Origin: Imbricaverruca yamaguchii
Lineage: Eukaryota > Arthropoda > Thecostraca > Neoverrucidae
Reading direction: 5' to 3'
DNA length: 64,000 nucleotides
NCBI GenBank assembly: GCA_034440575.1
Contig: JAOTOL010001348.1
Span: forward strand, 290,001-354,000
How positions within the stretch are numbered: position 1 is the first letter of the stretch; each line of letters begins with the position of its first letter. The notes below the pieces were generated by a model. It was not told the origin of the DNA and ran no database searches. It saw only the letters and a program-made list of their open reading frames with translations. This document shows, piece after piece, positions 53,115 to 64,000 of this stretch. Made by a program: the position numbers and the translations under genes.

Positions 53115-56100
53115 GCCGGCAGTCTCCTCACCACACCACGGACGGTAGGGGCAGTCTCCTCACCACACCACGGACGGTCTCCTCACCACACCACGGACAG
53201 CAGGGGCGGTCTCCTCACCACACCACGGACGGTAGGGCAGTCTCCTCACCACACCACGGACAGTAGGGGCAGTCTCCTCACCACACCACGGACAGCAGAG
53301 GCAGTCTCCTCACCACACCACGGACAGCAGAGGCAGTCTCCTCACCACACCACGGACAGCAGGGGCAGTCTCCTCACCACACCACGGACAGCAGGGGCAG
53401 TCTCCTCACCACACCACGGACGGTAGGGCAGTCTCCTCACCACACCACGGACAGCAGGGGCAGTCTCCTCACCACACCACGGACGGTAGGGCAGTCTCCT
53501 CACCACACCACGGACAGCAGGGGCAGTCTCCTCACCACACCACGGACAGCAGGGGCAGTCTCCTCACCACACCACGGACAGGTAGGGCAGTCTCCTCACC
53601 ACACCACGGACAGCAGGGGCAGTCTCCTCACCACACCCGGACGTAGGGGCAGTCTCCTCACCACACCACGGACAGTAGGGGCAGTCTCCTCACCACACCA
53701 CGGACGGTAGGGCAGTCTCCTCACCACACCACGGACAGCAGGGGCAGTCTCCTCACCACACCACGGACGGTAGGGGCAGTCTCCTCACCACACCACGGAC
53801 AGTAGGGCAGTCTCCTCACCACACCACGGACGGTAGGGCAGTCTCCTCACCACACCACGGACGGTAGGGCAGTCTCCTCACCACACCACGGACAGCAGGG
53901 CAGTCTCCTCACCACACCACGGACGGTAAGGGCAGTCTCCTCACCACACCACGGACGGTAGGGGCAGTCTCCTCACCACACCACGGACAGTAGGGGCAGT
54001 CTCCTCACCACACCACGGACAGCAGGGCAGTCTCCTCACCACACCACGGACGGTAGGGCAGTCTCCTCACCACACCACGGACAGCAGGGGCAGTCTCCTC
54101 ACCACACCACGGACAGCAGGGGCAGTCTCCTCACCACACCACGGACAGCAGGGCAGTCTCCTCACCACACCACGGACGGTAGGGCAGTCTCCTCACCACA
54201 CCACGGACAGCAGGGGCAGTCTCCTCACCACACCACGGACAGCAGGGGCAGTCTCCTCACCACACCACGGACGGTAGGGCAGTCTCCTCACCACACCACG
54301 GACAGAGGGGCAGTCTCCTCACCACACCACGGACAGCAGGGGCAGTCTCCTCACCACACCACGGACAGCAGGGCAGTCTCCTCACCACACCACGGACGGT
54401 AGGGCAGTCTCCTCACCACACCACGGACAGCAGGGCAGTCTCCTCACCACACCACGGACAGTAGGGGCAGTCTCCTCACCACACCACGGACGGTAGGGGC
54501 AGTCTCCTCACCACACCACGGACAGCAGGGCAGTCTCCTCACCACACCACGGACAGTAGGGGCAGTCTCCTCACCACACCACGGACAGTAGGGCAGTCTC
54601 CTCACCACACCACGGACAGCAGGGGCAGTCTCCTCACCACACCACGGACGGTAGGGCAGTCTCCTCACCACACCACGGACGGTAGGGCAGTCTCCTCACC
54701 ACACCACGGACAGCAGGGGCAGTCTCCTCACCACACCACGGACAGCAGGGGCAGTCTCCTCACCACACCACGGACAGCAGGGGCAGTCTCCTCACCACAC
54801 CACGGACAGTAGGGCAGTCTCCTCACCACACCACGGACGGTAGGGCAGTCTCCTCACCACACCACGGACAGCATGGGCAGTCTCCTCACCACACCACGGA
54901 CGGCAGGGCAGTCTCCTCACCACACCACGGACAGCAGGGGCAGTCTCCTCACCACACCACGGACAGCAGGGCAGTCTCCTCACCACACCACGGACGGTAG
55001 GGCAGTCTCCTCACCACACCACGGCGGTAGGGCAGTCTCCTCACCACACCACGGACAGCAGGGGCAGTCTCCTCACCACACCACGGACAGCAGGGGCAGT
55101 CTCCTCACCACACACGACGGTAGGGCAGTCTCCTCACCACACCACGGACGGTAGGGGCAGTCTCCTCACCACACCACGGACAGCATGGGCAGTCTCCTCA
55201 CCACACCACGGACGGTAGGGGCAGTCTCCTCACCACACCACGGACGGTAGGGCAGTCTCCTCACCACACCACGGACAGCATGGGCAGTCTCCTCACCACA
55301 CCACGGACGGTAGGGCAGTCTCCTCACCACACCACGGACAGCAGGGGCAGTCTCCTCACCACACCACGGACGGTAGGGCAGTCTCCTCACCACACCACGG
55401 ACGGTAGGGCAGTCTCCTCACCACACCACGGACAGCAGAGGCAGTCTCCTCACCACACCACGGACGGTAGGGCAGTCTCCTCACCACACCACGGACAGCA
55501 GGGGCAGTCTCCTCACCACACCACGGACGGTAGGGCAGTCTCCTCACCACACCACGGACGGTAGGGCAGTCTCCTCACCACACCACGGACAGCAGAGGCA
55601 GTCTCCTCACCACACCACGGACGGTAGGGCAGTCTCCTCACCACACCACGGACGGTAGGGCAGTCTCCTCACCACACCACGGACAGCAGGGGCAGTCTCC
55701 TCACCACACCACGGACGGTAGGGCAGTCTCCTCACCACACCACGGACGGTAGGGCAGTCTCCTCACCACACCACGGACGGTAGGGCAGTCTCCTCACCAC
55801 ACCACGGACGGTAGGGGCAGTCTCCTCACCACACCACGGACGGTAGGGCAGTCTCCTCACCACACCACGGACAGCATGGGCAGTCTCCTCACCACACCAC
55901 GGACGGTAGGGGCAGTCTCCTCACCACACCACGGACGGTAGGGCAGTCTCCTCACCACACCACGGACAGCAGGGGCAGTCTCCTCACCACACCACGAACG
56001 GTAGGGGCAGTCTCCTCACCACACCACGGACGGTAGGGCAGTCTCCTCACCACACCACGGACGGTAGGGCAGTCTCCTCACCACACCACGGACAGCAGGG

Positions 56101-58078
56101 GCAGTCTCCTCACCACACCACGAACGGTAGGGCAGTCTCCTCACCACACCACGGACAGCAGGGGCAGTCTCCTCACCACACCACGGACGGTAGGGGCAGT
56201 CTCCTCACCACACCACGGACGGTAGGGCAGTCTCCTCACCACACCACGGACAGCAGGGGCAGTCTCCTCACCACACCACGGACGGTAGGGCAGTCTCCTC
56301 ACCACACCACGGACGGTAGGGCAGTCTCCTCACCACACCACGGACAGCAGGGGCAGTCTCCTCACCACACCACGAACGGTAGGGCAGTCTCCTCACCACA
56401 CCACGGACGGTAGGGGCAGTCTCCTCACCACACCACGGACGGTAGGGCAGTCTCCTCACCACACCACGGACGGTAGGGCAGTCTCCTCACCACACCACGG
56501 ACAGCAGGGGCAGTCTCCTCACCACACCACGAACGGTAGGGCAGTCTCCTCACCACACCACGGACGGTAGGGCAGTCTCCTCACCACACCACGGACGGTA
56601 GGGCAGTCTCCTCACCACACCACGGACAGCAGGGGCAGTCTCCTCACCACACCACGAACGGTAGGGCAGTCTCCTCACCACACCACGGACAGCATGGGCA
56701 GTCTCCTCACCACACCACGGACAGCAGGGGCAGTCTCCTCACCACACCAGGACAGCAGGGGCAGTCTCCTCACCACACCACGGACAGCAGAGGCAGTCTC
56801 CTCACCACACCACGGACAGCAGGGGCAGTCTCCTCACCACACCACGGACGGTAGGGCAGTCTCCTCACCACACCACGGACGGTCTTCCCACACTACGGAC
56901 GTCCTCACCACACCACGGACGGTAGGGCAGTCTCCTCACCACACCACGGACAGCAGGGGCAGTCTCCTCACCACACCACGGACGGTAGGGCAGTCTCCTC
57001 ACCACACTACGGACGGTAGGGCAGTCTCCTCACCACACCACGGACAGCAGAGGCAGTCTCCTCACCACACCACGGACGGTAGGGCAGTCTCCTCACCACA
57101 CCACGGACAGCATGGGCAGTCTCCTCACCACACCACGGACGGTAGGGCAGTCTCCTCACCACACCACGGACGGTCTCCTCACCACACCACGGACGGTAGG
57201 GCAGTCTCCTCACCACACCACGGACAGCAGGGGCAGTCTCCTCACCACACCACGGACGGTAGGGCAGTCTCCTCACCACACCACGGACGGTAGGGCAGTC
57301 TCCTCACCACACCACGGACAGCATGGGCAGTCTCCTCACCACACCACGGACGGTAGGGCAGTCTCCTCACCACACTACGGACGGTCTCCTCACCACACCA
57401 CGGACAGCATGGGCAGTCTCCTCACCACACCACGGACGGTAGGGGCAGTCTCCTCACCACACCACGGACGGTATGGGCGGTCTCCTCACCACACCACGGA
57501 CAGCAGGGGCGGTCTCCTCACCACACCACGGACGGTATGGGCGGTCTCCTCACCACACCACGGACAGCAGAGGCAGTCTCCTCACCACACCACGGACAGC
57601 AGGGGCGGTCTCCTCACCACACCACGGACGGTAGGGCAGTCTCCTCACCACACTACGGACGGTCTCCTCACCACACCACGGACAGCAGGGGCAGTCTCCT
57701 CACCACACCACGGACGGTAGGGCAGTCTCCTCACCACACCACGGACGGTAGGGCAGTCTCCTCACCACACCACGGATAGCAGGGGCAGTCTCCTCACCAC
57801 ACCACGGACGGTAGGGCAGTCTCCTCACCACACCACGGACGGTCTCCTCACCACACTACGGACGGTCTCCTCACCACACCACGGACGGTAGGGCAGTCTC
57901 CTCACCACACCACGGACAGCAGGGGCAGTCTCCTCACCACACCACGGACGGTAGGGCAGTCTCCTCACCACACCACGGACGGTCTCCTCACCACACCACG
58001 GACGGTCTCCTCACCACACCACGGACGGTCTCCTCACCACACCACGGACGGTAGGGCAGTCTCCTCACCACACCACCA
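53115..58078. repeat. 31-32-bp minisatellite, ~5 kb
   Basis: About 155 units of a sequence containing gcagtctcctcaccacacca, the largest array in the window. Units are of two main types (acagcagggg and acggtaggg), with occasional truncated units lacking the middle (acggtctcctcacc). On the - strand each unit contains GTGGTGTG/GTGAGGAG, which resembles a 5' splice donor. Confidence 0.95.
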
Positions 58079-58154
58079 CAGTGGTTTACCATTTGCTAGC
58101 GATTAAAAAATGCAAGTCTAAGACAAATGACCTCCATCTAACTTGAATTCGCTT

Positions 58155-58514
58155 CTGCATCCCAGGGCTGGACCACACCTGGACCACACCCGGACCACAC
58201 CTGGACCACACCTGCATCCCGGGGCTGGACCACACCTGGACCACACCTGGACCACACCTGGACCACACCTGGACCACACCTGCATCCCGGGGCTGGACCA
58301 CACCTGGACCACACCTGGACCACACCTGGACCACACCTGGACCACACCTGGACCACACCTGGACCACACCTGGACCACACCTGGACCACACCTGGACCAC
58401 ACCTGGACCACACATTGACCACACCTGCATCCCAGGGCTGGACCACACCTGGACCACACCTGGACCACACCTGGACCACACCTGGACCACACCTGGACCA
58501 CACCTGGACCACAC
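58155..58514. repeat. 11-bp array with interspersed copies of an exon edge
   Basis: Runs of the 11-mer cctggaccaca are interrupted four or five times by 'cctgcatcccggggctggac'. On the - strand the latter reads GTCCAGCCCCGGGATGCAG/GTGTGG, matching the end of the candidate exon 58592-58515. Confidence 0.9.
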
Positions 58515-58592
58515 CTGCATCTCGGGGCTGGACCACACATGGAAACGGAACATGATGACGCGCTTGGTGGTGGGTGAGTACCAAAAGTGGAT
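58515..58592 (-). CDS. Candidate exon of an unidentified gene
   Basis: 26 codons, phase 0 at both ends. The acceptor is TCGCTTCCAG before 58592 and the donor ATGCAG/GTGTGG. It reads IHFWYSPTTKRVIMFRFH, then VWSSPEMQ, with strongly G/C third positions like the cadherin exons. A possible preceding 46-base exon (about 58725-58680, ending RNNGK before GTAGTT) is in phase. The family is not recognised. The + strand also has a donor-like GGTGG/GTGAGT at about 58573, so strand is not certain. The case rests mainly on the same exon-edge array seen beside the cadherin exons. Confidence 0.4.
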
Positions 58593-59195
58593 CTGGAAGC
58601 GATATATTTTACTCTGGAGAACATGAGGAAAATTATGTCTTGAGATGCTCCAATTTGTAATTCTGGAGAGTAACTACCTTGCCATTGTTGCGAAAGGAGG
58701 GGATGACAGCAATATGGAATGATCTTCAAAACAAATATTTGCTTCTGGATGTTGCAAATTTACTCAGCTGTCTATCAGACAACCACGTCTATATTTCGAG
58801 TTTTGAGGAATGATTATGAGAATACAAGTCATGTTATTGATGTAATCGTCCCTATCGACATGAACATGCAATACAACGGCAGTACAAATAAATCCAGTTT
58901 CGCGACGGCAGCTGCCTTATTCGCTCCGTAAGCATTCCTACTTTCGTCCTTCGCCGAGTGTTCAGACCCACGGAGTGGCCGGAAGTGTGAGGGGACACAC
59001 TGACCTCACCATCCGGCGCTGGACGCTAATTACGCTGGACCCCCGCCGGTGGGGGAGGGGCCGGCTGGCCACCTGTCACTGTCGTGGCCGCCGTCACTGC
59101 AGTTGGGTGTTGGCAGTACGGCTGTGGCTGTAGGCCAGTAGCAGTAGAGCAGTGGTATTAGGCGATGGTAGTAGGACGGTGGGAGTAGACCAGTG
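58593..59195. other. No further gene seen
   Basis: Apart from the possible 46-base exon near 58.7 kb, nothing was recognised. Confidence 0.4.
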
Positions 59196-60906
59196 TCAGT
59201 ATGGTGGCGGTGGTAGTGGCGGTGGTAGTGGCGCGGTGACAGTAGGGCGGTGGCAGTAGGATGGTAGTAGCCAGACAGTGGCAGTGGGGCGGTGGTGGTA
59301 AGGTAGTGGCAGTAGGGCGGTGGTGATCAGGTAGTGGCAGTAGGGCGGTGGCGGTAAGGTAGTGGCAGTAGGGCGGTGGTGGTAAGGTAGTGGCAGTATG
59401 GCGGTGGTGGTAAGGTAGTGGCAGTAGGGCGGTGGTGGTAAGGTAGTGGCAGTAGGGCGGTGGTGGTAAGGTAGTGGCAGTAGGGCGGTGGTGGTAAGGT
59501 AGTGGCAGTAGGGCGGTGGTGGCAGTAGGGCGGTGGTGGTAAGGTAGTGGCAGTAGGGCGGTGGTGGTAAGGTAGTGGCAGTAGGGCGGTGGTGGTAAGG
59601 TAGTGGCAGTAGGGCGGTGGTGATCAGGTAGTGGCAGTAGGGCGGTGGCGGTAAGGTAGTGGCAGTAGGGCGGTGGTGGTAAGGTAGTGGCAGTATGGCA
59701 GTGGTGGTAAGGTAGTGGCAGTATGGCGATGGTGGTAAGGCAGTGACAGTAGGGCAGTGGTGGTAAGGTAGTGGCAGTATGGCGGTGGTGGTAAGGCAGT
59801 GGCAGTATGGAAGTGGTGGTAAGGCAGTGGCAGTAGGGCGGTGGTGGTAAAGTAGTGGCAGTAGGGCGGTGGTAGTAAGGCAGTGGCAGTAGGGCGGTGG
59901 TGGTAAGGCAGTGGCAGTAGGGCGGTGGTGGTAAGGCAGTGGCAGTAGGGTGGTGGTGGTAAAGTAGTGGCAGTAGGGCGGTGGTGGTAAGGCAGTGGCA
60001 GTAGGGCAGTGGTGGTAAGGTAGTGGCAGTATGACGGTGGTGGTAAGGCAGTGGCAGTATGGTAGTGGTGGTAAGGCAGTGGCAATAGGGCGGTGGTGGT
60101 AAAGTAGTGGCAGTAGGGCGGTGGTAGTAAGGCAGTGGTAGTATGACGGTGGTGGTAAGGCAGTGGCAGTAGGGTGGTGGTGGTAAATTAGTGGCAGTAG
60201 GGCGGTGGTAGTAAGGTAGTGGCAGTAGGGCGGTGGTGGTAAGGTAGTGGCAGTAGGGCGGTGGTGGTAAGGCAGTGGCAGTAGGGCAGTGGTGGTAAGG
60301 TAGTGGCAGTATGGCGGTGGTGGTAAGGCAGTGGCAGTAGGGCGGTGGTGGTAAGGTAGTGGCAGTAGGGCGGTGGTGGTAAGGCAGTGGCAGTAGGGCG
60401 GTGGTGGTAAGGTAGTGGCAGTAGGGCGGTGGTGGTAAGGCAGTGGCAGTAGGGCGGTGGTGGTAAGGTAGTGGCAGTAGGGCGGTGGTGGTAAGGTAGT
60501 GGCAGTAGGGCGGTGGTGGTAAGGCAGTGGCAGTAGGGCGGTGGTGGTAAGGCAGTGGCAGTAGGGCGGTGGTGGTAAGGTAGTGGCAGTAGGGCGGTGG
60601 TAGTAATGTAGTGGCAGTAGGGCGGTGGTGGTAAGGCAGTGGCAGTAGGGCGGTGGTGGTAAGGTAGTGGCAGTAGGGCGGTGGTGGTAAGGTAGTGGCA
60701 GTAGGGCGGTGGCAGTAGGGCGGTGGTGGTAAGGTAGTGGCAGTAGGGCGGTGGTGGTAAGGTAGTGGCAGTAGGGCAGTGGTGGTAAGGCAGTGACAGT
60801 AGGGCGGTGGTGGTAAGGTAGTGGCAGTAGGGCGGTGGTGGTAAGGTAGTGGCAGTAGGGCAGTGGTGGTAAGGTAGTGGCAGTAGGGCGGTGGTGGTAA
60901 GGTAGT
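59196..60906. repeat. 28-bp minisatellite
   Basis: About 58 units of gtagtggcagtagggcggtg plus gtggtaag. Because 28 is not a multiple of three, a frame meets all three phases in turn. No phase has a stop on -, which yields false frames of 712 and 596 codons. On + each unit has GGTGGTAAGG, a donor-like motif. Confidence 0.93.
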
Positions 60907-62925
60907 TTGCGACGGTGTTGGGAGCCGCGCGCGGCACGTGCGGCGTCGCTCCATGGACAGCGATTGGCCCCGCGAAAGCGGAACATGGGTGTGTAGTAAC
61001 GACATTACGCATGCAGCTGTGGACAATTTGACGCCAGTCGGACACTGGCGCTCTCCATCGCGGGCCGTTCCGATGAGGTGAACATCGCTGGTGAATAAAT
61101 TGCTGGCTGACATTTCGGCTGTAAGTGTGCTGCCAGTATGCCGCTCTGTCTGATGTTTTAGTGCATGCTGTGCTCGGGAATTTTGAAGGATCGGACACAA
61201 TTGTTTGAAGGAAGTTTGGTGAACGAAGCAAGATATCGTAGCTTCAATGCTAATGGATAGAACAAGCTGATACACAAAATGAAAAGGCAACAGCACACCC
61301 CTGCTCCTACACCCGTCTCAAAAACACAATTCTCACTTAATATGTCCGTCCAGCAAATGCCATAGTAGTCAGCCTCTTCATGGTCGTTGCTGCTATCGCA
61401 GGCAGCCTCAAAGGACCGTTACTATCTCCGTCGCAATGGAATATAATTGCAATGTTTTGTCTGTAGTAAGAATAGCCAAGATGGCCTTGACGATTCAGTT
61501 GCGGTTTCCCGACGTAGGGTCGTTATCCACAGTGTTGGATAATCACACTAGTTGTACGTTTACGTCATTCCCCACTGTCTACACTCAGTGATGTAGGAGC
61601 GACAAACAGTGTGGGGAGAACGATTTTCAGGGGCCCATTGCTTCGCAGGGAGCCTCTGACAGGTACGATTTAAAGAGCGGGCACGCCCCAGTGTCCCTGG
61701 GCGCATTGGCTGAACATTTCAGAGTAAAGAGGGTGGAAATACACTGGTGTGTGCTAGAGGGGAGCCTGAGGCTAGAATCTCCCAGGAGTGCGCCAGAACA
61801 TCCCGAGGGGAAGCCTCTTCAGTCCGAGCGGTGTCTTTCTTCAGTCAAAAGGGTTCCGCTGAAGAGTGGGTGGGAGGCCAGCCTCCCTCTCACTAACTAC
61901 GTCCTGGTCGAGTGTTCAGTACAATCTCCATATCTACTGCGTAGTTCATACGACATGAACGCCCCACGCTGGTGATGCTGGTTTTTTATCCACAACTTTT
62001 TTTGCACAGATCTGAACCCATGTAAGCAGATGCCAAGCGGATACGACAACTGGAGAGCGCGTGTAATCGGCGGAAAACTCCATCAAGACAACTTGGAAAG
62101 GGATTGCTTGGATGTCGCTGTTAAAGGCGAATAAAAAACACAAAGCCTTGGTTCATGTTGGGGCTTTTCGTTCTCACTTTCTTCAGATATCTCAACTTGG
62201 AATTATAAACGGTCGAAGTCCACGAGATGAGTGGTGGGCCTGTAGGATATCCACCCATTGGGCTAGGTCACGCGTATCAGTGGCGTAGGCAGGATTTTTA
62301 CAAGGGCGGAGGCTCGCCTTAACAAAATGTGCGACGAAACAGATAAAGCTTCCGGCGCGTGAGGAGCGCAAAAATATATACTTGTTTACGTGGTGGAAAT
62401 CACAAATTTCTTGTTTGATCGGGTGTATTTTGGGGGCCGAGAGGACGTGGAGGGTCCCTGGTTGTGCCTCTGAAGCGCATACCTATGGCTGTTTTATGCA
62501 TGGTGGGTGCATGGTTTTCTTAGAATCTGAACAGTTTGCTAAGTTACGCCATTTCATGACATTCGTTTTGCTATGATCATAGTCTTTAGTAATAGCTAGC
62601 GTAGTCACCAGTATACAGACTGGATTGGAGGGGGACTTGATGGAGCGATAGCGTCCATAGCATATATCCGGGCACTGCCTAAAACTAAACGAGCAACTAC
62701 CTTCTACATTCAAAAGCTTGGCAACACTAGATATTGCAGTGCGTTGTATGTCTGGACCACTGGCTGAAAAGGGACATTGCTGACGTTTGCATTCCAACGT
62801 GCTGGAACGCAACATGTAGACTGCAACGCGAGTCGTAAAAGAGCAACCGAGGCTGCTTTGCACTCTCCAAAACAAACCGATTGTCACTGCTCACGTTGAA
62901 GGATCTGTCCGGAACAACACCTAGC
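60907..62925. other. No gene seen; transposon-end-like motif
   Basis: CAGTGGCGTAGGCAGGATTTTT at 62279-62300 resembles the CAGTGGCGTAGC start common to several DNA transposon families. There is no transposase. Short frames show no family resemblance. Confidence 0.4.
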
Positions 62926-62927
62926 TG

Positions 62928-63838
62928 AGGGGGAGGGGGCAGTCGGCTAGGGGAGGGGGCAGCCGGCTAGAGGATGGGCAGTCGGCTAGGGGAGGGGCAG
63001 TCGACTAGGGGAGGGAGCAGTCGGCTAGGGGAGGGGGCAGTCGGCTAGGGGATGAGCAGTCGGCTAGGGGATGGGCAGTCGGCTAGGGGGAGGGGCAGTC
63101 GGCTAGAGGAGGGGGCAGTCGGATAGGGGAGAGGGCAGTCGGCTAGAGGAGGGGGCAGTCGGCTAGGGGAGGGGTCAGTCGGCTAGGGGAGGGGGCAGTC
63201 GGCTAGGGGAGGGGCAGTCGGCTATAGGAGGGGACATTCGGCTAGAGGAGGGCGCAGTCGGTTAGGGGAGGGGGCAGTCGGCTAGGGGAGGGGCAGTCGG
63301 CTAGGGGAGGGGGCAGTCGACTAGGGGATGGAGCAGTCGGCTAGGGGATGGGGCAGTCGGCTAGGGGATGGGCAGTCGGCTAGGGGATGGGCAGTCGACT
63401 AGGGGAGGGGGCAGTCGGCTAGAGGAGGGGGCAGTCGGATAGGGGAGGGGCAGTCGTCTAGATGAGGGGGCAGTCGGATAGAGGAGGGGGCAGTCGGCTA
63501 GGGGAGGGGGCAGTCGGCTAGAGGAGGGGGCATTCGGCTAGGGGAGGGGGCAGTCGGCTAGGGGAGGGGCAGTCGGCTAGAGGAGGGCGCAGTCGGCTAG
63601 AGGAGGGGGCAGTCGGATAGGGGAGGGGCAGTCGGCTAGGGGAGGGGGCAGTCGGCTAGAGGAGGGGGCAGTCGGCTAGGGGAGGGGGCAGTCGGCTAGG
63701 GGAGGGGGCAGTCGGCTAGGGGAGGGGGCAGTCGGCTAGGGGAGGGGGCAGTCGGCTAGGGGAGGGGGCAGTCGGTTAGGGGAGGGGGCAGTCGGCTAGG
63801 GGAGGGGGCAGTCGGCTAGGGGAGGGGCAGTCGGCTAG
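62928..63838. repeat. ~20-bp G-rich minisatellite
   Basis: About 45 units of gggggcagtcggctagggga with agagga, gatggg and a few other variants. Four to five consecutive Gs per unit make G-quadruplex formation possible on +. Confidence 0.92.
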
Positions 63839-64000
63839 CCCCACCAGTCGACGCCCCAGCTCGGTTAAGGTCGGCTGACGCCTTCGTCCGAGAAGGATGA
63901 GCAATTCGCTAGTGAGCGGAACCTGCGCCGCCGGCAGAAAAGTCAATGCTCCCCAGACGAGCTCGGCTGCTCAACGGCCACGCTCGGGTCACGACCCCGT
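63839..64000. other. GC-rich window end
   Basis: A short open - strand frame (VPLTSELLILLGRRRQ) follows a GGCGCAG acceptor-like site at about 63929, but the frame runs into the array. It is not called as a gene. Confidence 0.25.

Noticed and set aside
52511..53426. Arg/Ser/His-rich + strand frames
   Set aside because: They are repeat-derived (22-bp and 31-bp arrays) with no coding support.
53115..58078. CRISPR-like regular direct repeats
   Set aside because: Units are head-to-tail with no unique spacers, and the window is eukaryotic (spliced genes, LINEs).
60907..61230. Possible exon edge at the right end of the 28-bp array (frames with MFRFRGANR or RGQSLSME)
   Set aside because: I looked for the exon-edge pattern here, but the array unit does not include a splice-site copy of the flanking sequence.
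59158..61296. Open frames of 712, 596 and 347 codons (Pro/His/Tyr/Thr-rich)
   Set aside because: They are the same 28-bp array read through different phases, with no splice or start context supporting a gene.
61691..61975. 94-codon + strand frame
   Set aside because: No resemblance to a known family, no codon bias like the supported exons and no splice context.

Overview
The window looks like nuclear DNA of an invertebrate animal. It has split genes with GT-AG introns, LINE retrotransposon copies in several states of decay, and a very heavy load of minisatellites; my hand tally puts tandem arrays at about a third of the 64 kb. An arthropod such as a barnacle or another crustacean would fit, but nothing here fixes the phylum.

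Two host genes can be assigned firmly and they converge. The + strand opens with the last exon of the checkpoint kinase ATR (827-1000), which carries the terminal FATC domain. The - strand holds the 3' part of a large non-classical cadherin. I placed 20 exons from 39595 down to the stop codon at 2605. Every exon junction is in phase and the exons sum to 5646 bp, or 1881 codons plus stop. Read 5' to 3', the protein has about a dozen extracellular cadherin repeats, a membrane-adjacent domain like that of cadherin-23/protocadherin-15, one transmembrane helix (exon 7806-7606) and a cytoplasmic tail of about 300 residues containing a pentapeptide repeat. The 5' end of the gene was not found.

The most striking property is where the minisatellites sit. 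At nine exon edges of the cadherin gene, and at one further candidate exon near 58.5 kb, the tandem array is built from copies of that exon's own edge: some exonic bases, the splice donor or acceptor, and some intron bases. The true exon is therefore followed, or preceded, by anywhere from 3 to about 47 decoy copies of its own splice site. In one case (exon 17157-17059) the unit is 48 bp and in frame, so each alternative donor would add 16 residues.

Transposable elements: a CR1-type LINE on + (about 22.1-25.6 kb) with a large internal inverted duplication and two short perfect palindromes; an intact-looking LINE reverse transcriptase on - (48378-46138) with a TCTG-type tail; an I/R1-like LINE relic on + (about 13.7-15.0 kb); a jockey-type ORF1 relic with a CCHC knuckle on - (about 37.0-37.8 kb); a fold-back element at 8.26-8.46 kb; and weaker tRNA-derived SINE and hAT-like traces.

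From about 40 to 64 kb I see mainly arrays (41.2-42.1, 42.9-43.3, 43.9-45.4, 49.0-49.35, 52.7-53.1, 53.1-58.1, 58.15-58.5, 59.2-60.9 and 62.9-63.8 kb) separated by low-content sequence, with two weak exon candidates. Most long open frames here (417, 712, 596 and 557 codons) are artefacts of repeats, not genes.
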